A stretch of DNA of 64,000 nucleotides from assembly GCF_016907365.1 (NCBI RefSeq), contig NZ_JAFBBV010000001.1, forward strand, positions 620,001-684,000, given 5' to 3'. The DNA is from Oerskovia paurometabola. GTDB taxonomy: Bacteria > Actinomycetota > Actinomycetes > Actinomycetales > Cellulomonadaceae. Positions 34,532 through 43,065 of the stretch are shown here, in pieces; the first letter of the stretch is position 1, and each line of letters begins with the position of its first letter. Position numbers and translations under genes: made by a program. Under the pieces are notes generated by a model. The model was not told the DNA's origin and made no database searches. It saw only the letters and a program-made list of their open reading frames with translations.

Positions 34532-35068
34532 ATGCAGGAATCACGTAGCCGCAAGATCAAGGCAGGACTCGCGGGCCTGGTCGTCCTCGGGGTCGGCGTC
34601 GCCGCGACCAGCGCGCTCTGGAGCGACAACGTCTGGTTCAAGGGGGACGTCAGCACGTCCGCCTTCAACCTGCAGGGCTCGGTGACCAGTGCCGACACCG
34701 GGTTCGAGGAGGCGTCGAGCGAAGCGCTCGCCCTCACGATCCCCGTCGTCGAGGACCTGGCCCCCGGCGAGTCCGTGACGCGGACGGTCTGGGTCAAGAA
34801 CGCCGACTCGACCAACGCGGCGGACCTCGTCGACACCCCGGTCGTCTCGGTCACGGGTGACGCAGCCTCGTTCCTCACGGTCACCGCCGCGTACGACACG
34901 TCGGGCGGCAAGGACCCGGACAACCTCGCGACCAACGACGTCATCCCGGTCGACGTGACGTACGCGTTCACGAACCCCGACACGAGCGCGACGGGCCCCA
35001 ACGCCGGGGCGCAGGGGAAGTCCGCGCAGATCACCGTCCAGGTCACCGGCACGGAGATCGCTTCCTGA
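34532..35068 (+). CDS. SipW-dependent secreted protein, TasA/camelysin-like
   Basis: A 178-residue protein with the SipW-type signal: basic start QESRSRKIKAGL, hydrophobic core GLVVLGVGVAATSA, then the ALWSDN cleavage region and FKGDVSTSAFNLQGS, which closely follow the TasA/CalY pattern (…xxAxFSDxxxxxxNxFxxG). The mature part is a beta-rich Ala/Thr/Asp domain with VWVKNADSTNAADLV. TasA-type proteins form surface fibres in Bacillus. It is the first gene of a cassette ending in a SipW-like peptidase. Assembly into fibres here is inference. Confidence 0.82.
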   Translation: MQESRSRKIKAGLAGLVVLGVGVAATSALWSDNVWFKGDVSTSAFNLQGSVTSADTGFEEASSEALALTIPVVEDLAPGESVTRTVWVKNADSTNAADLVDTPVVSVTGDAASFLTVTAAYDTSGGKDPDNLATNDVIPVDVTYAFTNPDTSATGPNAGAQGKSAQITVQVTGTEIAS

Positions 35069-35069
35069 C

Positions 35070-35828
35070 ATGGCCCGGATCCCGCGAACGGCTCTCGCCG
35101 TCGCGGGGATAGCGACTGCCTGCACGCTCGGCAGCGCCGGAGCCCTCCTGGGAGCCGGCGCTGCCGTCGCCGTGGACGCACCCGCCAGGGTGTCGGCCGG
35201 GGAGGTGATCCCCCAGCCGCAGTCGTTCTCCTTCGACGGCATGTCACCGGGGCAGACCCGGTCCACCCTCGTCGACCTTGCCTCGACCCACGAGAGCGAC
35301 GGAGTCGTCGTGGGCGTCGCGATGACGACCAGCGGTGAGCTGGGCTCGTCGCTCAGCACGTCGATCGAGGCGTGCAGCACCACCTGGGAGAACGGCTCCT
35401 GCCCGACGGGGGCCGCTGTCCTCGTCGAGGGGTGGAGAGGGGAGCGGGCCGGGACCTCCAGCGAGGAGGTCGTCCTGCCCGCCGGCGGGACGACGTCGCT
35501 CAAGGTCTCCGTCACGCTCGACGACGACGTCGCCGCCGGTGCGACGGGCAGCGTCCGCTACGACCTCTCCGTCCAGGAGACGCAGGGCGAGGCCTCGCAG
35601 GGCGGTGGGACCACCTGGCCGGACGATCCCCCGGGAACCACTGGGACCGACGCTGCGGACCGTCTAGGGGGCGCGGGCCGGCCGGGGAGCGGACCGCTCG
35701 CCACCACCGGTACGGACGTCATGTCCCTGGCCGCCCTCGCCGGAGGGCTGCTCGGCATCGGGGCTGCGCTCGTACGGCGTCGGCGGGATGCTGAGAGCGA
35801 CCGACGGCACGGCCGTGCGCCCGGCTGA
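35070..35828 (+). CDS. Secreted LPXTG-like (LATTG) cell-wall protein
   Basis: A 252-residue surface protein, one base after the TasA-like gene. The signal peptide is residues 1-33 (ending GAAVAVDA). A beta-rich domain follows, with one Cys pair (EACSTTWENGSC) and LKVSVTLDDDVAAGATGSVRY, similar in feel to pilin or TasA-like beta-sandwiches. A Gly/Pro/Thr linker leads to LATTG, a membrane helix (MSLAALAGGLLGIGAALV) and RRRRD, a sortase sorting signal. It could anchor the other cassette products to the peptidoglycan. I do not recognise a named domain in the middle. Confidence 0.78.
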   Translation: MARIPRTALAVAGIATACTLGSAGALLGAGAAVAVDAPARVSAGEVIPQPQSFSFDGMSPGQTRSTLVDLASTHESDGVVVGVAMTTSGELGSSLSTSIEACSTTWENGSCPTGAAVLVEGWRGERAGTSSEEVVLPAGGTTSLKVSVTLDDDVAAGATGSVRYDLSVQETQGEASQGGGTTWPDDPPGTTGTDAADRLGGAGRPGSGPLATTGTDVMSLAALAGGLLGIGAALVRRRRDAESDRRHGRAPG

Positions 35829-35891
35829 ACGACCGCGTCGACCAGGACGCCTGACCGAGGACACGAGACGACCAGGACGAGAGGAGAGAGC

Positions 35892-37238
35892 ATGGCCAGC
35901 CGATCCATGACCCGAGCGCACCTCCACGCTCCGGGCTCCGACCGGTTCCGCACGCGTGCGGCCGCGCTGCTCGTGCTCCTGCTCGCCGTCGCGGCGGTCC
36001 TGTGGGCGGGCCGCCCGGAGCCGACCACGGCTGCCTGGACCGACGCGGTCTACTCCCAGGGGCAGATCGACGTCGCGGTCGCCGCGACCGCGACCGACGT
36101 CGTCGCCGGGGGCAACTTCTCGTGCGCGCTCGTCAGCGGCCAGGTCTGGTGCTCGGGCGACAACTCGGTGGGTCAGCTCGGGACCGGGGACACCACGTCC
36201 TCGGACGTCTTCGTCGGCCCGGTGCGCGGAGAGCTGCAGGGCAAGACCGTGACCCGGCTGGACGTCGGCACGTCGCACGCCTGTGCCGCGACCGACGACG
36301 GCGTGTACTGCTGGGGAGGCAACGACCAGGGACAGCTCGGCCTGTCCGGCGTCGCCAGCTCCGCCGTGCCGGTCCGGGTAGCGTCGCAGACCGGGGCCGT
36401 GACCGAGCTCGAGCTCCGGGCGAGCTCGTCCTGCGTCGTCAGCGGAGGCAAGGGGTACTGCTGGGGGGAGACGCACACCTCGGCCGGGAGCAGCGCCACT
36501 CCCGTCCTGATCTCGGGAGGTGCCCTCCCGGCGTCCGCGACCGTGACGGACATCGGGGTGGGCGAGGCGTCGGGCTGCCTCACGGCCGACGGCGTCCCCT
36601 ACTGCTGGGGTGAGAACGGCCGTGGACAGCTGGGCGACGGGACCACGACGACGAGCCTCGTCCCGGTCCAGGTCGTGACGACGGGCCCCATGTCCGGCTT
36701 CGCGGTCGGAGACGTGTCGGTCGGTCAGAACTTCGCGTGCGCCGTCGGCTCGGGGCCGAACAACGCCTTGCGGACCTTCTGCTGGGGCGACAACTCGAAG
36801 AAGCAGCTCGGGCAGTCGAGCGACGGGGCCCAGGTCGAGCTCTCGAACGTGCCGCTCCAGGTCCGTGGTGCTCTCACCGAGATCGGCGTCCGCTCGGTCG
36901 ACCTCGGCGGCATGACCGCCTGCGCCATCACCACCGGAGCGGACGGCTACTGCTGGGGCGACAACGCGTCCGGGCAGGCGGGTGTCGGGTACGACGAGTC
37001 GTGGGTCCAGACCGTCGTCGACCGCCCGTCCGAGATCACGACCGGCCAGATGGACATCGGTCAGTTCGCCACGATCGACGTCGACAGCAACCATGCGTGC
37101 GGGATGTCCACCGCAGGCAGCGTCTACTGCTGGGGGAGCAACGCCCAGGGGCAGCTCGGCATCGAGGGCGGTCCCACAGCGGCACCCAAGAAGTACCGGC
37201 CGTGGCCGGTGCTGCAGACCTGGTCCGCCTGGGGGTGA
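35892..37238 (+). CDS. Secreted RCC1-repeat propeller with SipW-type signal
   Basis: A 448-residue protein. After a basic start and helix (about 22-42), the sequence TTAAWTDAVYSQGQI matches the SipW-type cleavage region of the TasA-like protein (SALWSDNVWF). The rest is an RCC1-like beta-propeller with seven repeats, each carrying a (V/G)YCWGxNxxGQLG motif or variant (VWCSGDN, YCWGGND, YCWGETH, YCWGENG, FCWGDNS, YCWGDNA, YCWGSNA). Each blade pairs this Cys with a second Cys (SCAL, ACAA, SCVV, GCLT, ACAV, ACAI, ACGM), suggesting one disulfide per blade. The ATG has GAGGAGAG. Ligand unknown. Confidence 0.85.
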   Translation: MASRSMTRAHLHAPGSDRFRTRAAALLVLLLAVAAVLWAGRPEPTTAAWTDAVYSQGQIDVAVAATATDVVAGGNFSCALVSGQVWCSGDNSVGQLGTGDTTSSDVFVGPVRGELQGKTVTRLDVGTSHACAATDDGVYCWGGNDQGQLGLSGVASSAVPVRVASQTGAVTELELRASSSCVVSGGKGYCWGETHTSAGSSATPVLISGGALPASATVTDIGVGEASGCLTADGVPYCWGENGRGQLGDGTTTTSLVPVQVVTTGPMSGFAVGDVSVGQNFACAVGSGPNNALRTFCWGDNSKKQLGQSSDGAQVELSNVPLQVRGALTEIGVRSVDLGGMTACAITTGADGYCWGDNASGQAGVGYDESWVQTVVDRPSEITTGQMDIGQFATIDVDSNHACGMSTAGSVYCWGSNAQGQLGIEGGPTAAPKKYRPWPVLQTWSAWG

Positions 37239-37292
37239 CGCCGTGACTCCCTCGACCTCTCTCGACCCGACGGCCTCTCCCGGAGGTGCTGC

Positions 37293-37913
37293 ATGAAGTG
37301 GCTCAAGCGCATCGGCGACGCGTTCCTCACGGTCGCCGCGATCGCCGGGGTGCTCGGACTGGTGCTGTTCGTCGGTATCCAGACGGGCAACCTGCAGTCC
37401 CTCGTGGTCGTCTCAGGCTCGATGATCCCCACCTACGAGGTGGGCGACGGCATCGTCTCGCGCCGTGTCCCGGCCTCGACGCTCGAGGTGGGCGACGTCG
37501 TGAGCGTGTTCACGCGCGAAGGTGTCCTCGTCACGCACCGCGTCGTCCAGGTCGAGGACGGACCGGGGGCGGCCCGCACCCTGACGTTGCGCGGCGACAA
37601 CAACCCGGTCGACGACCCCGAGCCCTACGTGGTCGAGGACGCCCTGGTGCCCATGGTCCGGATCCCGGGAGCCCGGGACGCGATCGAGGTCCTGCGGCGC
37701 CCGACCGTCGGGATTCCCGTCGTCGTCGCGGCCTGCGCGCTCGTCGGGTTCGCGCTCATGCCCTCCTCGAAGAAGCGCACCGTGCGGGACGAGGACGCCG
37801 AGGACCCCGCGACGAGCGGGGACCCCGACGACGGGCCGTCGGGGGCCGGTGGCAGCGCCGTCACGGGCGCAGGTCACGTGGACGCCCCGGTCGCCCCGGG
37901 TGGCGATCGGTAG
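37293..37913 (+). CDS. sipW: Signal peptidase I, SipW/ER type
   Basis: A 206-residue membrane protease with two helices (about 10-30 and 145-162). The catalytic serine is in [14 protein letters not shown] and the second residue is His in [10 protein letters not shown], not the Lys of ordinary bacterial signal peptidases, placing it in the Ser-His SipW/Sec11 class. [12 protein letters not shown] matches the family's third motif. The C-terminal about 45 residues are acidic and disordered. It should process the two SipW-type substrates in the same operon. Its TAG stop forms the start of the purD -10 element. Confidence 0.9.
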   Translation: MKWLKRIGDAFLTVAAIAGVLGLVLFVGIQTGNLQSLVVVSGSMIPTYEVGDGIVSRRVPASTLEVGDVVSVFTREGVLVTHRVVQVEDGPGAARTLTLRGDNNPVDDPEPYVVEDALVPMVRIPGARDAIEVLRRPTVGIPVVVAACALVGFALMPSSKKRTVRDEDAEDPATSGDPDDGPSGAGGSAVTGAGHVDAPVAPGGDR

Positions 37914-37916
37914 ACT
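37911..37916 (+). promoter_or_regulatory. -10 element of leaderless purD, overlapping the sipW stop codon
   Basis: TAGACT, 8 bases before the GTG at 37925. Its first three bases are the sipW stop. Confidence 0.55.
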
Positions 37917-37924
37917 GCCGTCCC

Positions 37925-39214
37925 GTGAAGATCCTCGTCATCGGTTCGGGTGCCCGCGAGCACGCCATCGTCCACTCGTTCGCCCAGGAGGCAGCGGCCA
38001 CGGGTGCGGAGGCGCACGAGCTGCACGCCGCCCCCGGCAACCCGGGCATCGGCGAGCTCGCGACCCTGCACGCGGTCAGCGCGGTCGACGGGGAGGCCGT
38101 CGCGGCGCTCGCGACCCGCCTCGGCGCGGACCTGGTGGTGATCGGCCCCGAGGCGCCGCTCGTCGCGGGGGTCGCCGACGCGGTGCGCGCGGCCGGCATC
38201 GACTGCTTCGGACCGAGCGCACAGGCTGCCGCGCTCGAGGGCTCCAAGGCCTTCGCCAAGGACGTCATGGCCGCCGCGTCGGTCCCGACCGCGCTCGCGC
38301 ACGTCTGCACCGACGTCGACCAGGTCGCCGAGGCGCTCGACGCGTTCGGTGCCCCCTACGTCGTCAAGGACGACGGGCTGGCCGCGGGCAAGGGCGTCGT
38401 CGTGACCGACGACCGCCAGGAGGCTCTCGAGCACGCGCAGGCCTGCTTCGCGACGCCCCGCCCCGGTGCGGGAGACCCCGTCGTGGTCATCGAGGAGTAC
38501 CTCGACGGCCCCGAGGTCTCGCTCTTCTGCCTGTCGGACGGCACGAGCGTCGTCCCCCTGGCCCCCGCGCAGGACTTCAAGCGCGCGTTCGACGGCGACG
38601 CCGGCCCCAACACGGGAGGCATGGGGGCCTACAGCCCGCTGCCCTGGGCGCCGGAGGGCCTGACCCAGGAGGTCGTGACCCGGGTCGCGCAGCCCACGAT
38701 CGACGAGATGGCGCGCCGCGGCACGCCGTTCGCCGGCGTGCTCTACGTGGGTCTGGCGCTCACGAGCCGCGGCACCCGCGTGGTCGAGTTCAACGCGCGC
38801 TTCGGCGACCCGGAGACGCAGGTCGTCCTGGCCCGCCTCACGACCCCGCTCTCCGCGGTGCTGCGCGCAGCGGCGCGTGGTGAGCTCGCGGACTTCCCGC
38901 GCCTGCGCTGGTCCGACGACGCCGCGGTCACCGTGGTCGTCGCGGCCAACGGGTACCCGTCGAGCGTCCGCACGGGCGACCCGATCACGGGCATCGAGGG
39001 AGCCGAGGCGGTCGAGGGCGTGCACGTCCTGCACGCCGGCACCACGCTCGACGAGGGCACGCTGCGCAGCGCCGGCGGCCGCGTGCTGTCGGTCGTCGCG
39101 CGCGGCACGGACCTCGCCGAGGCACGGCGCCGGGTGTACGCGGGCGTCGACCAGGTGGTCCTGCCCGGCTCGCACCACCGCACCGACATCGCGGAGAAGG
39201 CGGCGCGGGACTGA
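37925..39214 (+). CDS. purD: Phosphoribosylamine-glycine ligase (GARS)
   Basis: A 429-residue ATP-grasp enzyme, second step of purine synthesis. The N-terminal domain begins [14 protein letters not shown]. The ATP-grasp core shows [37 protein letters not shown] [36 protein letters not shown] and [18 protein letters not shown]. It starts at a GTG just after TAGACT without a ribosome site. The preceding gene is sipW, so purD probably has its own leaderless promoter. Confidence 0.96.
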   Translation: MKILVIGSGAREHAIVHSFAQEAAATGAEAHELHAAPGNPGIGELATLHAVSAVDGEAVAALATRLGADLVVIGPEAPLVAGVADAVRAAGIDCFGPSAQAAALEGSKAFAKDVMAAASVPTALAHVCTDVDQVAEALDAFGAPYVVKDDGLAAGKGVVVTDDRQEALEHAQACFATPRPGAGDPVVVIEEYLDGPEVSLFCLSDGTSVVPLAPAQDFKRAFDGDAGPNTGGMGAYSPLPWAPEGLTQEVVTRVAQPTIDEMARRGTPFAGVLYVGLALTSRGTRVVEFNARFGDPETQVVLARLTTPLSAVLRAAARGELADFPRLRWSDDAAVTVVVAANGYPSSVRTGDPITGIEGAEAVEGVHVLHAGTTLDEGTLRSAGGRVLSVVARGTDLAEARRRVYAGVDQVVLPGSHHRTDIAEKAARD

Positions 39215-39305
39215 CCGCGTCCTTCCGACGGTACGGCCCGGTCGTCCCGCTCGGTCGGCGCCCCTGAGCGGGAGACGGCCAGGAGCGGGCGGACCTGGCG
39301 ACGGA

Positions 39306-39339
39306 CGAAGGCCCGCGAGCCGATGCTCGCGGGCCTTCG
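39306..39339. terminator. bidirectional terminator between purD and the cellulase
   Basis: A 15-bp stem (39306-39320 with 39325-39339), loop CGAT, between convergent genes. Confidence 0.85.
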
Positions 39340-39407
39340 CCGTCCGGGTCCGTCCGACACAGGGGACCCGTCGGTGCGCAGACGGCCGAGGGCCGCACGC
39401 GCGCCTG

Positions 39408-41696
39408 TCAGGAGGTCGTGCAGGCCTGACCGTTGAGGGTGAAGACGGCCGGCACGCCGTTCGTGCCGCTGTGGCTCGCGTTGAAGCCGACCTCGGCGGA
39501 CCCGCCCGGGGCGAGGTTCGCGTTCCAGGACAGCCCGGTCACCGTGACGTTCGCGCCGGTCTGCGTGAACTGGCCCGACCACGAGTTGGTGATCGTCTGG
39601 CCCGACGGGAACGTGAAGGCCAGGCTCCAGCCGTTGACCGTGCTGGTCGAGGTGTTCGTGATCTTCACGGTGCCGGTGAAGCCCGAGCCCCAGCCGTTCG
39701 CCGAGTAGGCGACGGTGCACGAGCCGGGGGGCGGGACGACGACCGTCGTGGTCGTCGCGCTCACCGCGGCCGAGGCCGCCGAGAGGTTGCCCGCGGTGTC
39801 CTTGGCCCGGACCGTGTACGAGTACGTGGTGCCCGCCGTCAGGCCCGTGTCGGTGAAGGACGTCCCGGTCGGGGTGCCGACCTGGGCTCCGTTGCGCAGG
39901 ACCACGTAGCCGGCCACGCCGACGTCGTCGGTCGACGCGTTCCAGGAGAGCGGGACGGTGCTCGCCGTGGTCGTCCCCGCGGTCAGACCCGTGGGCGTCG
40001 AGGGCGGCAGGTCCGTCTGGCCCGCCGCGGTCGTGACCGACCGGGCGGCAGACGGCGTCGAGACGTTGCCGGCCGCGTCGCGCGCCGTGACCGTGAACGA
40101 GTACGTGGTCGCGGGGCTCAGGCCCGTCGCCGTGAAGCTCGTCGTGGTCGAGGTGCCGACCTGCACGCCGTTGCGGTAGATCGTGTAGCCCGTCACGCCG
40201 ACCGCGTCGGTCGAGGCCGTCCACGAGAGGGGGACCGAGGTGGCCGTGGCCGTGCCCGCGGTGAGGCCCGTCGGTGCCGTGGGAGCCGTCACGTCGCCGG
40301 GCGTCGTGCCGCCGCCCTCGATGACCGGGTAGGCGTTCTCGACGAGCATCTCGAACTGCGCGTCGAACCACTGGCCCGCGAGCGGGGCCCCGCCCAGCGC
40401 GCCCGTCAGCTGGTTGGAGAGCTTGGGCGAGACGAACGTCGGGTCGCACATGCGGTCGAACCGCTTGCCCTGGTCGTTCGGGATGTCCGTCGAGGCGCCG
40501 TCGGACTCGCCCGGAGGCTTGACCCACACGAACGCGTGCAGGTGCGACTCGGGGTAGCCCGACGGTGTGGCCTGCGGGCGCTCACCGATGCCCGCGCCTG
40601 CGGGGTTGCACCACGCGCCGCGGTGGATGCGCTTGTCCACGCGCGACTCGTCGACGTAGGTGTTGTGGTTCGTCGACGTGCTGACCGCGGTCGGTCGGGC
40701 GTCGCCGCCCCACCCGTTGCGGGACGTGTCGATGAGCATGCCGATCGAGGCCGGGAAGCCCTCGGCGACCAGGAGGTCGTAGAGGTGCGCGGTCCAGTCG
40801 GCCTCGTCGAAGTCGGCGTTCCACTCGTAGAAGCTCGACGACCGGATGGGCGTGCCGCCGATCTGTACGTCCTCGAGGAACGGCTCGACCAGCGGCGTCG
40901 AGTTCGCGGTGTTGGTCACGAAGCCCGTGACCGATGCGAAGCCCGCGTTCGTCGACCTCACGACGTCGGCGAAGAGCTTGGCAGCGGGGCCCGAGTTGCT
41001 CGGCCAGCCCAGCCAGCCCGCGTGCGCGGCGTCGATGTAGGAGTAGACGTTGCCGACCGTGTAGAGCTCGTCGAGCGCGTACTTCACGCCCGCGCGGTAG
41101 TACGGGGCGGACTGCTGGCAGTCGGGCGTGCTGATGTTGGTGATGAGGTTGGGCAGCGAGTCGGGCTCGATCGTCGCCGCGATCCGCAGCGAGTCGTACT
41201 TGGGGTCGTCGAGGATGTCGACGATCGGGTCGATGTACTCGTTCTTGTAGCGCACGAGCCCGGCGTCCGTGGCGGGCAGCTCGCCGTTCGACGCGAGCGC
41301 GTAGCAGTCACGGCCGGGCAGGTCGTAGATGACCAGGTTGAACACGATCGGCACGCCCGCGTCCTTCTGGGCGAGCGCCTCGTCGAGGTGGAAGCGCAGG
41401 CCCGGGCCGTCGGCATTGCCCTCGATCGCGCTGATGCGGTCCATCCAGACGGCCGTGGGCTCGCCCGAGATCGCCTGCATCTTCGCAGCCAGGTCGTCGT
41501 CGGCGCGTGCGGCGGCCGCTTCCACGGCACCCGACCAGTACGGGTTCACGTACTGGGTGGCCCCGGCGTACGGGTTCGCGACGCGGGCCTCGGCCGCGGC
41601 GGCCGGAACCTGTGCGAGCGCGAGCGGAGCGGCGACGAGCGCCGCAGCGGCCATGGCTGTCGCGCCCTTGCGCAGCCGATGGGGGGTTGGTGACAC
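39408..41696 (-). CDS. Secreted GH6 cellulase with two Fn3 modules and CBM2
   Basis: A 762-residue enzyme. The signal peptide is residues 1-36 (ending PAAAAEA). The GH6 catalytic domain (about 40-455) has both family signatures: VIYDLPGRDCYALASNGE (with the catalytic acid region) and IAATIEPDSLPN. Two Fn3 modules (about 465-555 and 563-650) contain VPLSWxASTDxVGVxGY. A C-terminal CBM2 (about 655-762) starts SCTVAYSANGWGSGFTG and ends GQACTTS with its Cys pair. The architecture is like Cellulomonas fimi Cel6B, which has three Fn3 modules and 872 residues. It should release cellobiose outside for the phosphorylase at 6077. The GTG start has AGGAGG five bases upstream. Confidence 0.94.
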   Translation of the reverse strand: MSPTPHRLRKGATAMAAAALVAAPLALAQVPAAAAEARVANPYAGATQYVNPYWSGAVEAAAARADDDLAAKMQAISGEPTAVWMDRISAIEGNADGPGLRFHLDEALAQKDAGVPIVFNLVIYDLPGRDCYALASNGELPATDAGLVRYKNEYIDPIVDILDDPKYDSLRIAATIEPDSLPNLITNISTPDCQQSAPYYRAGVKYALDELYTVGNVYSYIDAAHAGWLGWPSNSGPAAKLFADVVRSTNAGFASVTGFVTNTANSTPLVEPFLEDVQIGGTPIRSSSFYEWNADFDEADWTAHLYDLLVAEGFPASIGMLIDTSRNGWGGDARPTAVSTSTNHNTYVDESRVDKRIHRGAWCNPAGAGIGERPQATPSGYPESHLHAFVWVKPPGESDGASTDIPNDQGKRFDRMCDPTFVSPKLSNQLTGALGGAPLAGQWFDAQFEMLVENAYPVIEGGGTTPGDVTAPTAPTGLTAGTATATSVPLSWTASTDAVGVTGYTIYRNGVQVGTSTTTSFTATGLSPATTYSFTVTARDAAGNVSTPSAARSVTTAAGQTDLPPSTPTGLTAGTTTASTVPLSWNASTDDVGVAGYVVLRNGAQVGTPTGTSFTDTGLTAGTTYSYTVRAKDTAGNLSAASAAVSATTTTVVVPPPGSCTVAYSANGWGSGFTGTVKITNTSTSTVNGWSLAFTFPSGQTITNSWSGQFTQTGANVTVTGLSWNANLAPGGSAEVGFNASHSGTNGVPAVFTLNGQACTTS

Positions 41697-41805
41697 GAGG
41701 TCCTCCTGAGGTTCGTCCTCGGACCGGACGACACCGGCCGGTCCGTGCCGCGGGAGTGCGGCGTCGAGCGCAACGTGCCACGGACCGGGTGTGGAGGGAA
41801 CGACA

Positions 41806-41817
41806 TGAAACGTTTAG
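41806..41817. promoter_or_regulatory. putative LacI-family operator upstream of the cellulase
   Basis: TGAAACGTTTAG is a near-palindrome with the central CG typical of LacI-family operators (10 of 12 positions symmetric). It lies 110 bases upstream of the cellulase GTG and between that gene and the LacI-type gene at 41883-42965. It is an AT-rich island in GC-rich sequence. Confidence 0.45.
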
Positions 41818-41882
41818 GACGACACAGTCGTTCACCCGGCGGCGGCGGACGGAGGCGACGGTGGACGCCGCGACGTGCGAGG

Positions 41883-42965
41883 TCAGCGCGGTGGAGCAGT
41901 GGTGCCACGGAGCACGAGCCTTCCACCGGGGACCTCCCGGGAGGTCTCGTCGTCCGGGCGGTCGCCCTCGTGGCGTCCGACGGCGCGCAGGACCTGGCGA
42001 CCCGCCTCCTGCCCGAGAGCGCGGAGGGGGCGCGCGACCGCGGTGACGGGCGGGGTCGACAGGCGCAGCACGGGGGCGTCGCGACCGGCGACGACCGACA
42101 CGTCCCACGGCACGGCCAGCCCGGCACGGCGTGCGACGTCGAGGACGACCAGGGCGCCCAGGTCGTCCGAGGTGACGATCGCCGTCGGGCGGTCCGGGGT
42201 GGCGAGCAGCCGACGGGCGGTCGTCGCGACCTCCTCGAGCGTCGTGCAGGGCTCGACGAGCGTGGTGCCACCTCGCCGGGCGACCTCGTCACGCACGGCA
42301 ACCGCAGCGCCATGCCCTGACCGGAGCGACGTCGCGGACGCGAGCACCGCGACGTGCCGGTGTCCCAGGTCGCTGAGGTGCCGGCCGACCTTGACGTCTG
42401 CCGCCGGGTCGAGGGCCACCGTCCGCGGGGCAGGGGCCGTCGGGGCCGTCGGGGCTGCCGAGGACCAGGAGACCTGGTCGACCAGCACGGTCAGGACGCC
42501 GAGCCGTTCGACGACGGCGAGGCGAGGGTCGTCGGTGCGGATCCCGGTCATGACGACGGCGTCGTAGCGGTGCTCGGCCCACCAGGTGGCGACCCCGGCT
42601 GCCGCCTCGGAGAGGGAGTCGACGAGGTGCACGGTCAACGGGAGGTCGGTGTCGAGGACGTCGCGGAGCCCGTCGGCGAGCTCGAGATCAGCGTCGGTCG
42701 ACGCAGTCCCGATCTCGTCCCGGACGAGGAGCAGAGCGACCGTCCCGGACATTCCGCGCAAGGCCCTGGCCGCCACGCTCGGTCGCCAGCCGAGGTCCTC
42801 GGCGACCTGGAGCACGCGGCGTCTGGTGCGTTCGGAGACGCCCGGTCGCCCGTTGAGTGCGTAGGAGACGACCGCGATCGACACCCCGGCCGTGCGGGCG
42901 ACATCCGTGATGGTGGGACGCCTACCGGTAGCAATCGGGCTTTCCGGACGTGAGAATGTGGCCAC
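41883..42965 (-). CDS. LacI-family transcriptional repressor
   Basis: A 360-residue regulator. The helix-turn-helix and hinge are TITDVARTAGVSIAVVSYALNGRPGVSERTRRRVLQVAEDLGWRPSVAARALRG (about residues 17-70). The periplasmic-binding-like sensor domain follows, ending VTAVARPLRALGQEAGRQVL. Its start is uncertain: GTG at 42965 is used, a second GTG lies two codons upstream, and neither has a ribosome site. It is transcribed towards the cellulase gene and divergent from the sensor at 43066. It likely represses cellulase or cellobiose genes; the sugar inducer is inferred. Confidence 0.88.
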   Translation of the reverse strand: MATFSRPESPIATGRRPTITDVARTAGVSIAVVSYALNGRPGVSERTRRRVLQVAEDLGWRPSVAARALRGMSGTVALLLVRDEIGTASTDADLELADGLRDVLDTDLPLTVHLVDSLSEAAAGVATWWAEHRYDAVVMTGIRTDDPRLAVVERLGVLTVLVDQVSWSSAAPTAPTAPAPRTVALDPAADVKVGRHLSDLGHRHVAVLASATSLRSGHGAAVAVRDEVARRGGTTLVEPCTTLEEVATTARRLLATPDRPTAIVTSDDLGALVVLDVARRAGLAVPWDVSVVAGRDAPVLRLSTPPVTAVARPLRALGQEAGRQVLRAVGRHEGDRPDDETSREVPGGRLVLRGTTAPPR

Positions 42966-43065
42966 GGTCACACAGCATGCCGCAGGCAGCGCACACAGCA
43001 CGACCCGACCGGCCCGACGGCGGACCGGTCGCACGGAGAACGCGGTACACGACGGAGTGGACACC

